This document shows, piece after piece, positions 45,613 through 58,759 of a stretch of 64,000 nt of DNA. Numbering within the stretch: the stretch's first letter is position 1; every line of letters begins with the position of its first letter. This DNA comes from Hippea jasoniae (GTDB taxonomy: Bacteria > Campylobacterota_A > Desulfurellia > Desulfurellales > Hippeaceae): assembly GCF_000744435.1 (NCBI RefSeq), contig NZ_JQLX01000011.1, positions 186,001 through 250,000 of the forward strand, in the 5' to 3' direction. Both the position numbers and the translations under genes were made by a program. The notes below the pieces were generated by a model. It saw only the letters and a program-made list of their open reading frames with translations. It made no database searches and was not told where the DNA came from.

Positions 45613-46796
45613 TGAAGTTTATCAATGAAGTTGATTTAAAGGGTAAGAGGGTTTTTATACGATGCGATTTTAATGTGCCTATGGATGAAAACGGCAATAT
45701 AACAGACGATACACGTATAAAAGCAGCGCTTCCAACAATTCAGTATGCCATAGACAATAAGGCAAAGGTTATACTTGCAAGCCACCTTGGCAGACCTAAA
45801 GGCAAAAAAAATGAGAAGTATTCATTAAGAGCTGTTGCAAAAAGGCTTTCCACACTTCTGTCAAGGGATGTGGTTTTTATATCGGATCTTGATGATGAAA
45901 ATGAGCTTAAAAAACTTGAAGGTTTAGATGTAGGCGATGTAGCCTTGCTTGAAAATCTGAGATTTTATCCGGGTGAGGAGCAAAACTCAGAGGAATTTGC
46001 TGCTAAACTTCTAAAACTATTTGATATCTATGTAAACGATGCATTTGGTGTCTGCCATAGAAAACATGCAAGCGTATATGCCCTTGCAAAACTTGCAAAA
46101 GTGGCTGTGGCTGGTTTTCTGCTTAAAAAGGAGCTTGAGTATTTTGCAAAAATATTTGAAATCAAGGAAAAACCGTTTGTTGCTGTTATAGGTGGTGCCA
46201 AGATTTCGGGTAAACTTGATTGTTTGGTTAATCTTTTAGATAAGGCCGATAAAATTTTAATTGGTGGTGCTCAGGCCTTTACATTTCTAAAAGCACTCGG
46301 TTATGAAACAGGCAAAAGCCTTGTTGAGGATGAGCTGATCGATGAGGCTTTGAATATTCTAAATAAGGCAAAAACACTCAATGTAAAGTTATATTTACCT
46401 GTTGATTTCTTATGCTCTGCTTCCATCGATGATACGGTTAACACCTGCTACTGCACCTATCAGGAGATAAAAAAAGATATGATGGGGCTTGATATAGGGC
46501 CAGCAACGGTTAAGTTGTTTGAAGAAGCCCTATCCGATGCTAAGGTTGTTGTATGGAATGGACCGATGGGCGTTTTTGAAAAAAAAGAGTTTGCTCACGG
46601 CACAAATAAAATTGCTGAGGCTATTGGCAGGCTGAAGGCTTTGAGTGTGGTTGGTGGTGGTGATACAGCAGAGGCTGTGATAAGAGCCAATCAGGCGCAT
46701 AATATGAGCTATATATCAACCGGTGGCGGTGCTTCGTTGAAACTACTTGAAGGCAAAACGCTGCCTGCTGTTGAGGTTCTGGAGGAGAAAGAATGA
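45612..46796 (+). CDS. pgk: phosphoglycerate kinase
   Basis: A protein of 394 residues, full length. It has the N-terminal substrate region RVFIRCDFNVPMDENG, ASHLGRPKG, the hinge region VNDAFGVCHRKHAS and the C-terminal nucleotide motif VVGGGDTAEAV. Its ATG shares a base with the gap stop, and its end overlaps the tpiA start by 4 bp. Confidence 0.97.
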   Translation: MKFINEVDLKGKRVFIRCDFNVPMDENGNITDDTRIKAALPTIQYAIDNKAKVILASHLGRPKGKKNEKYSLRAVAKRLSTLLSRDVVFISDLDDENELKKLEGLDVGDVALLENLRFYPGEEQNSEEFAAKLLKLFDIYVNDAFGVCHRKHASVYALAKLAKVAVAGFLLKKELEYFAKIFEIKEKPFVAVIGGAKISGKLDCLVNLLDKADKILIGGAQAFTFLKALGYETGKSLVEDELIDEALNILNKAKTLNVKLYLPVDFLCSASIDDTVNTCYCTYQEIKKDMMGLDIGPATVKLFEEALSDAKVVVWNGPMGVFEKKEFAHGTNKIAEAIGRLKALSVVGGGDTAEAVIRANQAHNMSYISTGGGASLKLLEGKTLPAVEVLEEKE

Positions 46797-47530
46797 GAAG
46801 GTTTATCGTTGCTGCAAACTGGAAAATGCATTTTGTTCTGGAAGAGGCTTTGAATGTTGCAAGAGATATGGCAAAAGATATAAAAGCCTCTGTTGAGGTT
46901 ATTGTGTTTCCACCTGCCGTTTTTATCCATCCTGTTTTTGAAATATTTAAACAAACACATCTAAAGTTGGGTGCTCAAAATATCTACTTTGAGCAGAAAG
47001 GGGCATTTACGGGTGAAATTTCTGCAGCCATGGTTAAGAGCCTGGGTTGTGAGTATGTAATAGTGGGACACTCTGAAAGGAGACATATATTTTCTGAAAG
47101 TGACATTGAGGTGCACAAAAAGGTTAAAGCTGCGATAGAAAACGATTTAAAAGTCGTTGTATGCGTGGGTGAAACACTGAAGGAAAGAGAACAGAATAAA
47201 GCGTTTGATGTTGTGGAAAGGCAGATTGTTTCAGCGCTTGACGGTATCGATTTAGAAAAAGTTGTGGTGGCTTATGAACCTGTGTGGGCTATTGGAACAG
47301 GTGTTGCAGCTGATGTTAAAACCATCACTCAAATGCATAACTTTATACGGGAGCTTGTTGAGAATGTGCCAATTCTATACGGTGGGAGCGTTAAAGATTC
47401 AAACGCTTTTGAGCTTGGAAATATAGATAATGTTGATGGCTTTCTGGTGGGTAGTGCAAGCTTGAAATCTGATAGTTTTAGTAATATAATTGCTGCGTTT
47501 GAAAAAGCAAAGGGGGTAGGTAGTGCTTAG
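46793..47530 (+). CDS. tpiA: triosephosphate isomerase
   Basis: A protein of 245 residues with AANWKMH at the N-terminus, the catalytic His in IVGHSERR, the catalytic Glu in VVAYEPVWAIGTG, and the phosphate loop YGGSVKDSN. It overlaps pgk by 4 bp and secG by 8 bp. Confidence 0.97.
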   Translation: MRRFIVAANWKMHFVLEEALNVARDMAKDIKASVEVIVFPPAVFIHPVFEIFKQTHLKLGAQNIYFEQKGAFTGEISAAMVKSLGCEYVIVGHSERRHIFSESDIEVHKKVKAAIENDLKVVVCVGETLKEREQNKAFDVVERQIVSALDGIDLEKVVVAYEPVWAIGTGVAADVKTITQMHNFIRELVENVPILYGGSVKDSNAFELGNIDNVDGFLVGSASLKSDSFSNIIAAFEKAKGVGSA

Positions 47531-47840
47531 TTTGCTTATAGCTGTTCAGGTGTTTTTGGGTGTTATACTGGTTGTTTTGATTTTAATGCAGAAGGGCAAA
47601 GGCGCAGAGATGGGTGTTTCATTTGGTGCAGGTGCGGCTGATACCCTGTTTGGACCAACAGGTGGCATGAGCCTTCTTGCAAAGATCACATGGGGATTGG
47701 CATTTGTTTTTATGCTAAACTCTATCAGCATCTCCTACATCGTTTATAAATCAAAAAACGCATCATTGATAGAGCATGTTAAAACAACACCTTCAAAAAC
47801 TGTTAACCTTCCAAAAGGCGCAAAACCGATAACAAAATAG
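47523..47840 (+). CDS. secG: preprotein translocase subunit SecG
   Basis: A protein of 105 residues with two membrane helices (about 2-22 and 53-75). These flank the conserved LMQKGKGAEMGVSFGAG and TLFGPTGG segment of SecG. It starts at GTG inside the tpiA end after a GGGGGT ribosome site. The order tpiA-secG is common in bacteria. Confidence 0.93.
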   Translation: MLSLLIAVQVFLGVILVVLILMQKGKGAEMGVSFGAGAADTLFGPTGGMSLLAKITWGLAFVFMLNSISISYIVYKSKNASLIEHVKTTPSKTVNLPKGAKPITK

Positions 47841-47843
47841 GCA

Positions 47844-49376
47844 ATGAAAAAGCCCCTGCTTGCGGCTATAGTTGTATTTTTATTTATTTTGAAAGCCCAG
47901 GCGGGGGTGGTTTATTTCTCACTCGGGGCTAACCCCAAACGATTCATTCCTTTTCTTGCCGTTGATTCCTCATCGGCTGAAATATCGTCCTATATTTTCA
48001 ATGGATTACTCAAGCTGAACAAGGATATGAAAATTGTGGGCGATCTTGCAAAAAGCTATGAGATCAAAGATGGTGGCAGAAAAATAATATTCCATTTAAG
48101 AAAAAATGTTTTCTGGCAGGACGGTGTACCTTTTAGTGCAAAGGATGTTATTTTTACCTATAAACTGATTGTAAACCCCAACACACCGACGCCATATTCA
48201 GGGAAATATAAAATAATCAAAAGAATATATGCACCTGATATCTATACCGTTGTTGTTGAATATCCTTACCCGTTTGCACCTGCTTTGTACTCCTGGATGA
48301 TGGGTATCGTGCCGCAACATCTTCTAAAAAATGTTAAAAATATTGCAACCTGTAAGTTTAATCGCAAACCCATAGGCACAGGGCCTTATAGATTTGTTAC
48401 ATACAAAACATCTCAGTATGTAATTTTGAAAGCCTACAATCACTATTTTATTCACAAGCCCTATATCGATAAGATTATCTACAGGATCATACCCGATCAA
48501 ACAACTGCTTTGCTTGAATTAAAAAACAGAAAATTGGATATGCTATCTTTGACGCCACTTCAGTATAAGTTTGAATTTTCAAGACAGGATAAAAAACACT
48601 ACAAAGTCTATTTTGAGCCATCGGGCGGATACACCTATTTGGGTTTTAATTTAAAACTAAAGATGTTTAAGGATCTGATGGTTAGAAAGGCTATATGTAT
48701 GGCTATCAATCGTGAGGAGATCAAAAAAACGATTCTTTTTGGATTTGGCAGAGTGGCAGATAGTATATACCCTGTAAACTCACCCTATTTTGTTGATAAA
48801 AAGGTTTGTTCGTATAACCCAAAAGAGGCAGTCAGGCTTTTGAAAGAGGCTGGATATAAAATGGGAAACGATGGATTTTTTTATAAAAATGGGCATCGCT
48901 TTAGCTTCACAGTTTATACCAACGAAGGCAATACTCAAAGAAAATACGCGGCGTTGATGATTCAATACTACTTAAAAAAGATAGGCATAGATATGAAAAT
49001 AAGAATTCTTGAGTGGCAGGCTTTTTTAAATTTAGTTAACGAAAGGCATTTTGATGCTGTGATTTTGGGCTGGCAGCTTGGTGCTGACCCCGATCAATAC
49101 TCCCTGTGGGATTCAAAGAGTGATTTTAAGGGAGGATTTAACTTTGTTGGTTTTCACTCAAAAAGGGTTGATAAGCTCATTGAGACGGCAAGAAAAACCT
49201 TTGATCCACAAAAAAGAAAAAAACTCTATTTAAAAATAAACGACCTTATCACATCTCAGCTGCCCTATATTTTTCTATACTATCCAACATCGATAGTGGC
49301 TGTAAATAAAGATATCAAAGGTATAAAGCCTGCAAAAGCAGGTATTATGTATAATTTCATAGACTGGAGATATTGA
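47844..49376 (+). CDS. orphan peptide/solute-binding protein (family 5, DppA/OppA-like)
   Basis: A protein of 510 residues with a Sec signal peptide (about 1-20). The family 5 periplasmic-binding protein fold shows ISSYIFNGLLKLNKDMKIVGDLAKSYEI, NVFWQDGVPFSAKDVIFTY and GTGPYRFV. It starts 3 bp after secG in the gap operon. No ABC permease or ATPase genes are nearby, so the partner transporter lies elsewhere. Substrate (peptide, nickel or other) is unknown. Confidence 0.88.
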   Translation: MKKPLLAAIVVFLFILKAQAGVVYFSLGANPKRFIPFLAVDSSSAEISSYIFNGLLKLNKDMKIVGDLAKSYEIKDGGRKIIFHLRKNVFWQDGVPFSAKDVIFTYKLIVNPNTPTPYSGKYKIIKRIYAPDIYTVVVEYPYPFAPALYSWMMGIVPQHLLKNVKNIATCKFNRKPIGTGPYRFVTYKTSQYVILKAYNHYFIHKPYIDKIIYRIIPDQTTALLELKNRKLDMLSLTPLQYKFEFSRQDKKHYKVYFEPSGGYTYLGFNLKLKMFKDLMVRKAICMAINREEIKKTILFGFGRVADSIYPVNSPYFVDKKVCSYNPKEAVRLLKEAGYKMGNDGFFYKNGHRFSFTVYTNEGNTQRKYAALMIQYYLKKIGIDMKIRILEWQAFLNLVNERHFDAVILGWQLGADPDQYSLWDSKSDFKGGFNFVGFHSKRVDKLIETARKTFDPQKRKKLYLKINDLITSQLPYIFLYYPTSIVAVNKDIKGIKPAKAGIMYNFIDWRY

Positions 49377-49405
49377 TTAACAAAAAGGTTTAAAACTTGT
49401 ATAAT
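49377..49405 (+). promoter_or_regulatory. sigma-70 promoter of the MBL-fold gene
   Basis: TTAACA, a 17-base spacer and a perfect TATAAT. The -10 ends 8 bases before the ATG and no ribosome site intervenes, so the mRNA is probably leaderless. Confidence 0.55.
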
Positions 49406-49413
49406 ATTTTTTA

Positions 49414-50313
49414 ATGAATTTAATTCAACTTACTGAGAATGTTTTTTATATAGAAGGTAGCACGAATATAGGTGTTATAAATGATAAGAATGGGGTTATT
49501 TTAATAGATACAGGACTTGATGATGAAACTGCAGCTAATATTTTGCAGCTATTAGAAAAAAATCATCTTTACCCGAAAGCCATAATAAATACTCATTCTC
49601 ATGGAGATCATTGTGGTGGTAATGCTTATATACAGAAATATGCATCAGTAAAAATATATGCTTCAGAAATTGAGGCGGGTATAATACAGACACCAATTCT
49701 TGAACCTTTATACTTTTTCAGTGGGGCATGGCCTATTGATGACTTGATGATTAGAATCCTCAATGCTCCACCATCCCATGTTGACTATATTATAGAGAAA
49801 GATGAAAACTATCTTGGTTTCGATGATATTGAGCTTAAGATTATTAAACTACCGGGTCATTCTCCCAATCAAATTGGTATTGCAGCAGAGGGAGTTTTGT
49901 TTTGCGCTGATGTTGTGTTTGGCGAAAGGGTATTAAAAAGGCATCCCATACCGTATCATATTGATATTGGACAATTAAAAAACACTCTTGATTATTTAAA
50001 AAAGAGCAAATTTAATATGTATGTTCCTTCTCATGGAGAACATACCAACAGTATAAAGTCTCTTGTTGAGATGAATATTGAGGTTATAGAAAATATAGAG
50101 AGATTTATAAAAGAAGATACTCTCAAAAAGAAAACAACTGAAGAGCTTGTAAAAGATGTTTGTGATTTTTGTGGCATTAAGATAAAAAATGCAAGGTCTT
50201 ATTTTGTGCTAAAAACATCCGTTATGGCATATTTAACAGCTCTTTATAGAGAAAAGGTTTTAAACATTGAAGTAAACGATAATACTATTTACTGGATTAA
50301 TGCAATTAAATAG
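49414..50313 (+). CDS. metallo-beta-lactamase-fold hydrolase
   Basis: A protein of 299 residues, cytoplasmic. The metal-binding THSHGDHCGG lies near residue 61, GHSPNQIGI supplies a further His, CADVVF the bridging Asp and PSHGEH a late His. Metal ligands for a dinuclear site are therefore all present. A helical C-terminal region (about 215-299) resembles the extra domain of hydroxyacyl-glutathione-hydrolase-like or quorum-lactonase-like members. Substrate is not predictable. It appears monocistronic. Confidence 0.85.
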   Translation: MNLIQLTENVFYIEGSTNIGVINDKNGVILIDTGLDDETAANILQLLEKNHLYPKAIINTHSHGDHCGGNAYIQKYASVKIYASEIEAGIIQTPILEPLYFFSGAWPIDDLMIRILNAPPSHVDYIIEKDENYLGFDDIELKIIKLPGHSPNQIGIAAEGVLFCADVVFGERVLKRHPIPYHIDIGQLKNTLDYLKKSKFNMYVPSHGEHTNSIKSLVEMNIEVIENIERFIKEDTLKKKTTEELVKDVCDFCGIKIKNARSYFVLKTSVMAYLTALYREKVLNIEVNDNTIYWINAIK

Positions 50314-50358
50314 GTAAATGCTTATTAAATTCATCCGATATAATTGGGGGAGGATGAA

Positions 50359-51439
50359 GTGGTTAAGAATATTTTGGTCGTATTTATAATTGTGATGTTT
50401 TTCTCTTTAAAATCATACGGTCTTGGCTATAGAAATGTGGAAGTTAAGTGGGATGGAAACTATCTCGTATTTTACTACGACCTTGAAGGTAAGCCTTTTC
50501 AGGAAGCTGTAGTGGGTATAGAGGTAAAAATAAAAAAGAGGGTATATGTTACAAGAAACCTGCATCTCAAAGGTGATGTAGGCATTGTAAAAGTTGGTCC
50601 TGATAAAAAAATTCTCTGGGATGTTTATAAGGATTTTCCAGGCGGCATACCCAAAGGCAGCAGTTGGTCTTTACTTGTGAGGCCTTTACACTACACAAAT
50701 GCATTGGGTATGAAGTTTGTGTATATTCCTGGCGGATGCTTTGAAATGGGTGCAAATCCCAAAGATAAATACGCTCAACCGGATGAAAAACCACGACACA
50801 GGGTTTGTGTAAGTGGTTTTTTTATGGGTCAATATGAGGTAACAAATGCCCAATTTAACATGTTTGACCCATCACATAACAGCGGAAACGGAAAGATCTA
50901 TAAACTCAACCAGCCCAATCAACCCGTTGTAAATGTTTCATGGGATGAAATTCAGAAGTATTTAAAATGGCTTTACTTAAAAACAGGAGAGGTTTACAGA
51001 CTGCCTACAGAGGCTGAGTGGGAGTATGCTGCAAGGGCTGGTATAAAAAGGGATACACCCTGGCAAAATCCCAAAAACGCCTGCAAATATGCAAATGTTT
51101 ATGATATAACTGCTTATAAGAAGCTTAAGAAATATATCTTTTCACAGAAGCATTTTCCTTGCAGGGATGGCTATGTTGCAACAGCGCCTGTTGGTAGCTT
51201 TCCGCCCAACCCGTTTGGTTTATACGATATGATCGGCAATGCAGCTGAGTGGTGCTACGATACATACTACTCAAAAGCTTATAGCTTAATGAAAAACAAA
51301 AAAGATCCCGTATACCTGAACCCCTATCAATCACTTGCCAAAGTGGTCAGGGGCGGTAGCTGGATAAATGCCTTCAGGTATAACCGCTTTTCAGCGCGAA
51401 GCAACAATATGCCCGGCTTAAGAGATGATTTTATCGGCT

Positions 51440-51462
<23 letters not shown>
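50359..51462 (+). CDS. exported FGE/SUMF1-fold protein lacking catalytic cysteines
   Basis: A protein of 367 residues. A signal peptide (about 1-20) and an N-terminal beta-rich domain (about 21-115) precede a formylglycine-generating-enzyme fold (about 118-367): FVYIPGGCFEMGA, GQYEVTNAQF, RLPTEAEWEYAARAG, NAAEWCYD and VVRGGSW. The active-site cysteine pair of true FGE is replaced near SFRYNRFSARS, so it is probably a binding or structural member. The GTG at 50359 was chosen because GGGGGAGG lies 5 bases upstream; TTG at 50344 precedes that site. Its 3' end overlaps aroQ tail to tail. Confidence 0.82.
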
Positions 51463-54048
<2,586 letters not shown>

Positions 54049-54056
<8 letters not shown>

Positions 54057-55173
54057 CAGAAAATATCTCCATAGCTTTTGTAGTTGCCTCTCCAAAGTTA
54101 AATTCAACACCCAACTGTTTTAAGGCTATCTCAAGGGCAGAAATTCCAACAATGATGTCGGGTTTGAAGAAGTATCCAAGATGGGCAATCCTGATTATCT
54201 TTCCTTTTAGATGACCCTGCCCGTTTGAGACCTCCACTCCAAGCTCTTTCATCTGTTTTATTACATCTGAAGAATTTATACCATCGGGCATCACAATCGC
54301 TGTTAAAGAATCCACAGGCCTTTTTGATAGAAGCTTAAGCCCTATGGCTTTTGCTGCCTCTCTTGTTGCTTTTGCAAGCAGACTGTGTCTTTTGAATACA
54401 TTTCCAAGCCCCTCATTGAGAATAATGCTTACTGATTCCTTCAGACCAAAGATCAATCCAACAGGTGGTGTAAATTTACCGTATGCACCGATTTCACCCA
54501 ATATATCAAAATAGAAGTATTTGTTTGAGTTTTGTTTTATGATGGTTTTTGCCTTTTGGGATATAGAGATTATACTCAAGCCAGGCGGCAGCATCAACGC
54601 CTTCTGAGAGCCTGTAATACCAATATCGATATTCCATCTGTCGGTTTTAACATCGATTGCACCGTATGCTGTAATACCGTCAACGACAAATACAATCTCG
54701 GGGTATTTTTCCTTAAGCATCAATCCTATTTCATCAATTGGGTGAGCTGTAGCTGTTGATGTCTCACTTGCCTGAATATAAACCGCCTTTATGTCGGGGT
54801 TTTTTTCAATGGCTTTTTGTATATCCTCAGCCTTTGCATAATCACCGTATTCATACTTCAACTCAACAGGAACACCACCAAAAGCTTTAACCAATTTTGT
54901 CCATCTTTCTCCAAACTTACCTGCATTGATTGTTATGGCTTTCTGACTCTCACCAATCAGGTTTGAAACAGCAGCCTCCATTGCACCACTGCCACTTGAT
55001 GAAAAAATAACCACATCGTTTTTGGTTTGCATCACTGATTTTAAAAGCTTTATTGTTTCATCAAACAGCTTTTTAAACTCATCCGTTCTGTGATGAATAA
55101 TGGGTTTTGCAAGCGCCAGTGAAACCTCAGGCGGAATGGGCGTTGGGCCAGGTGTCATTAAATATCTTTTCAT
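54049..55173 (-). CDS. class V aminotransferase (alanine-glyoxylate / serine-pyruvate type)
   Basis: A protein of 374 residues with the PLP fold type I. It opens TPGPTPIPPEV, with IIHHRTDEF, a SSSGSGAMEAAV phosphate loop and the lysine-bearing ITGSQKALMLPPG. This is the alanine-glyoxylate/serine-pyruvate family, which in anaerobes often takes part in serine or glycine metabolism. The start at 55173 follows AGGAG; an earlier ATG at 55212 lies inside the peptidase gene. It is in the rpsO-to-aroQ operon. Confidence 0.88.
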
Positions 55174-55183
55174 AGCTAAACTC

Positions 55184-56374
55184 CTACCATTCAACAGAGT
55201 CAATATTGCCAAGGCAGGTTATGTGAAATTTATCTATGTCAATTAAATCAATAATCTCTGCAATATCATCCATCTTTAAAGCTCTGATTTTTGCAATAAT
55301 CTCATCCTCAGGCAGGTATCTGCCGTAAATCAGCTCATCCGATGCAAGCTTTATCATTACAGAGTGGGTCGATTCAAGTGATAAACCGTAGCTGCCTATA
55401 AAATGGGTTTTTGAATCCTCAAGCTCTCTGTCTGTTATCAAATCCCTTTTTAGTTTTAAAATCTCTTCTTTTATGGAATCTATAAGTTTTTGTGTATTGC
55501 TGTTGGATGTTGCAGCATTAATCAAAAACAATCCGCCCTTTTTGTAGAATTTAACCGTTGAATAGATGCTATAGCAGAGTGATTTTTCTTCCCTTATTGA
55601 TTGAAACAGTCTTGAGCTCATCGTTCCACCAAAAACCTCATTTAATACATAAGCTGCATACTTTCTTTCATCATATACATCTATAAAACTACACCCCAGA
55701 ACAACATTTGTCTGGAATATATCCCTTTTTACCACATCTATGCCGGGTTTGAATGAAAATGAAGGCTCTATGGTGCTTTCTGATGCGTATTTCTCAAAAA
55801 AGAAACTTTCTGGCAGATGCAGTTTATCATCTTGCAAGCCACCTGCTATGCTTAAAACCATACTTTCGGGTTTGTAGTGCTTTCCCATAAATTTAAGCAG
55901 ATCTTCTCTTGTATAAGCCTCTATTAACTCCTTTTTGCCCAGTATAGATTTGCCGTATGTGCCTGAAATGGCATTTTCCATAAAAGCCTCATACACAGCA
56001 TCATCGGGGTTATCGTTTGTCATATTTATCTCTTCGATTATAACGCCTTTTTCCTTATTGAGTTCATCTTCAGGAATTGTCGAGTTCGATATTATATCCA
56101 CCAATACATCAAATGCCTCATAAAAATAATCTCTCAAGACCTTTATGTAAAATCCCGTATATTCTGTTGATGTGAATGCGTTAATAACACCACCCAATCG
56201 ATCTATATCTGCTGCTATTTCTTTATAGCTTCTCTTTTTTGTGCCCTTAAAGAGCATATGTTCTATAAAGTGGGAAAGGCCCTGCTCAAAGCCATCTTCA
56301 AAGGCGCTACCGACAGGGACAAAAATCCCCGCCGAAACGCTTCTTGAATCTCTATAGATCTTTCTTATTTTCAT
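55184..56374 (-). CDS. M16 family zinc peptidase
   Basis: A protein of 396 residues. The inverted zinc motif HFIEH (HxxEH) lies in LSHFIEHMLFKGT near residue 38, with the downstream Glu in the EKGVIIEEINM region. A C-terminal M16 domain follows (about 165-390). It has no signal peptide and is probably cytoplasmic, like the YmxG/PqqL-type peptidase genes often found after pnp. Its start overlaps the pnp end by 23 bp. Confidence 0.9.
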   Translation of the reverse strand: MKIRKIYRDSRSVSAGIFVPVGSAFEDGFEQGLSHFIEHMLFKGTKKRSYKEIAADIDRLGGVINAFTSTEYTGFYIKVLRDYFYEAFDVLVDIISNSTIPEDELNKEKGVIIEEINMTNDNPDDAVYEAFMENAISGTYGKSILGKKELIEAYTREDLLKFMGKHYKPESMVLSIAGGLQDDKLHLPESFFFEKYASESTIEPSFSFKPGIDVVKRDIFQTNVVLGCSFIDVYDERKYAAYVLNEVFGGTMSSRLFQSIREEKSLCYSIYSTVKFYKKGGLFLINAATSNSNTQKLIDSIKEEILKLKRDLITDRELEDSKTHFIGSYGLSLESTHSVMIKLASDELIYGRYLPEDEIIAKIRALKMDDIAEIIDLIDIDKFHITCLGNIDSVEW

Positions 56375-58466
56375 CTGAGGATTCAGTTAGAAGGATCTTT
56401 CTGCTTAGGGCAATCCTTCCTAAGTCATCGATGTTTGTAACCTTAACCCTTATGCGATCTCCGATATGTAAAACATCGTTTATATTGTGGATTCTGTCGT
56501 TTGAGATCTGGGAGATATGCAGAAGGCCTTCTTTGTTTGGAAGGATTTTTACGAATGCTCCGTATTTTTCGATGCGCGTTACAACACCTTCTAAAATATC
56601 ACCTTCCTTTATATTTGCTGTGATCTCTTTTATTATATCTACAGCCTCATCAAGTTTAGAGTCAGGACCGCCAAAAACATTAATTTTGCCATCGGGATTG
56701 ATGTCGATTTTGACATTTGTACGATCTATGATTGATTTAATTGTTTTGCCACCCGGCCCTATAAGGTCTTTGATTTTTTCTGGATCTATGGTCATGCTTT
56801 TGATTTTTGGTGCATACACTGAAACCTCAGGTCTTGGTGTGGGTAGCACATCTAACATCTTTTGCAGGATAAACATGCGTGCCTCTTTTGCCCTGTAGAG
56901 AGCCTCTTTTAGAAGCTGTTCATCGACGCCTGTGATCTTTATATCCATCTGAAGGGCTGTGATGCCGTCTTTTGTGCCTGCAACCTTAAAGTCCATATCG
57001 CCGTAGTGGTCTTCATCACCAAGAATATCTGTCAAAATCACATAGCCGTTTTCATATTTAATTAACCCCATAGCAACGCCGCTAACAGGTTTTTTGATAG
57101 GGACTCCTGCATCCATCAAAGACAGAGTTGCACCACACACAGTAGCCATCGAGCTTGAACCGTTTGATTCTAAAATATCAGAGACAACCCTTATTGCGTA
57201 AGGAAACTCTTCCTCTTCTGGAAGCATCGGCTCAACAGCCCTTTTTGCTAAATTGCCATGGCCGATTTCCCTTCTACCAGGCGGTCCAAGCCTTTTAACC
57301 TCACCGGTTGAAAACGGCAAAAAGTTATAATGAAGCATAAACCGCTCATAACCTTCTTCTGAAACATCGTCAACGATTTGAGCATCTTCCCTTGAGCCCA
57401 GCGTTGTTGCAACAAGCGCCTGCGTCTCGCCACGCGTAAACACTGCAGAGCCATGAGCCCGTGGTAATACGCCGACCTCGCATTTTATAGGTCTTATTTC
57501 GTCTAACTTTCTACCGTCTATTCTTATGCCTGTATTTATTATCTTTGTCCTTACGATATTCTTTACAACATCCTCAAAGGCGGCTTTTGCCTTTTCCTCT
57601 ATAAATTCCTCACCTTCAAATTCAGCAGTTATCTTGCCTACAACCTTATTTAGAATCGCCTCAACTGTTGAGTTTCTCTTCTTTTTCTCCTTTATATTGA
57701 TAGCCTCGGTCAACTCATCTATAGCAAGTTCTTCAATTTTGCTTGCAATATCAGCAGATACATCGATCGGTATATACTCCCTTTTGGGTTTTGCAGCCTG
57801 AGTAATAACCTCATGCTGAAGCTCTATCAATTCATCTATATATTTTTTGCCAAACAGGATTGCCTCAACCATTTCATCTTCGCTAAGCTCCAAAGCACCA
57901 GCCTCGATCATATTAAGGGCATCCTTTGTGCCTGCAACTACTAAATTAAGGCTGGAATCCTCCAATTCCTTCATCGATGCAAAAACATCCAGTCTGTTGT
58001 TTATCCTTGATACCTTCACGCCTGCAACAGGCCCTAAAAATGGAATATCAGATATGCTTAAAGCGCATGATGCTGCAAGTATGCTTATTATGGCTGGATC
58101 GTTTTCTCCATCTGCACTAATTGTTGTAACAATAACCTGTATTTCCTGCTTGTAGTCTTTTGGAAATAGTGGCCTTATAGATCTGTCAATTAGTCTTGAA
58201 ACCAGCGTTTCATGTGTTGTGGGCTTACCTTCCCTTTTTACAAAACCACCGGGGATTTTGCCTGCTGCATAGAATCTTTCCTGATAATTAACAGTTAGAG
58301 GTAGAAAATCTAAAAACTCTTTGGGGGGTTCTTTTGATGATACGGCTGTGGCAAGCACCATCGTATCACCCAATCTGACAACACAGGCACCATCAGCCTG
58401 TTTCGCATACCACCCCGTCTCTATAGAAAATTTCTTGCCGTTTATGGTTTTTTCTACTTTAACCAT
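56352..58466 (-). CDS. pnp: polyribonucleotide nucleotidyltransferase (PNPase)
   Basis: A protein of 704 residues. Two RNase PH domains (about 10-225 and 310-545) flank an all-helical linker. The second has the FSTGEVKRLGPPGRREIGHG and DILGDEDHYGDMDF motifs. A KH domain (about 555-610, LIGPGGKTIKSIID) and an S1 domain (about 620-690) follow. It degrades RNA with phosphate in the degradosome and mRNA turnover. It lies 4 bp after rpsO, the classic rpsO-pnp pair. Confidence 0.97.
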   Translation of the reverse strand: MVKVEKTINGKKFSIETGWYAKQADGACVVRLGDTMVLATAVSSKEPPKEFLDFLPLTVNYQERFYAAGKIPGGFVKREGKPTTHETLVSRLIDRSIRPLFPKDYKQEIQVIVTTISADGENDPAIISILAASCALSISDIPFLGPVAGVKVSRINNRLDVFASMKELEDSSLNLVVAGTKDALNMIEAGALELSEDEMVEAILFGKKYIDELIELQHEVITQAAKPKREYIPIDVSADIASKIEELAIDELTEAINIKEKKKRNSTVEAILNKVVGKITAEFEGEEFIEEKAKAAFEDVVKNIVRTKIINTGIRIDGRKLDEIRPIKCEVGVLPRAHGSAVFTRGETQALVATTLGSREDAQIVDDVSEEGYERFMLHYNFLPFSTGEVKRLGPPGRREIGHGNLAKRAVEPMLPEEEEFPYAIRVVSDILESNGSSSMATVCGATLSLMDAGVPIKKPVSGVAMGLIKYENGYVILTDILGDEDHYGDMDFKVAGTKDGITALQMDIKITGVDEQLLKEALYRAKEARMFILQKMLDVLPTPRPEVSVYAPKIKSMTIDPEKIKDLIGPGGKTIKSIIDRTNVKIDINPDGKINVFGGPDSKLDEAVDIIKEITANIKEGDILEGVVTRIEKYGAFVKILPNKEGLLHISQISNDRIHNINDVLHIGDRIRVKVTNIDDLGRIALSRKILLTESSDENKKDL

Positions 58467-58470
58467 GGGC

Positions 58471-58740
58471 TTAACCCTTCAGGCCAAGCTCTGTTACAAC
58501 TCTCTTGTAATCTTCAAAGTTGTGCTCTTTTAAGTACCTCAACAGCTTTCTTCTCTGACCCACAAGCTTCAACAATCCCCTGCGGGAATGGAAGTCTTTG
58601 GGGTGCTCTTTAAAATGCTCTGTGAGATACTTGATTCTTGCTGTCAGAAGGGCTATCTGTACAGCTGGAGAACCTGTGTCGTTCTCATTTGCCCCAAATT
58701 TCTTTATGATTTCCAACTTCTGCTGTTTGTCTAACGCCAT
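58471..58740 (-). CDS. rpsO: 30S ribosomal protein S15
   Basis: A protein of 89 residues, the exact family length. It has [48 protein letters not shown] and a C-terminal [21 protein letters not shown]. The ATG at 58740 follows AGGAG; an upstream GTG at 58752 lies within that site. It heads the operon through aroQ. In other bacteria S15 represses its own translation via its leader, but no such structure is evident here. Confidence 0.98.
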   Translation of the reverse strand: MALDKQQKLEIIKKFGANENDTGSPAVQIALLTARIKYLTEHFKEHPKDFHSRRGLLKLVGQRRKLLRYLKEHNFEDYKRVVTELGLKG

Positions 58741-58759
58741 CTTAAGCTTCACTCCTTCC

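Noticed and set aside
56344..56898. Plus-strand open frame of 184 codons over the pnp 3' end
   Set aside because: It is a shadow of the KH/S1-coding part of pnp.
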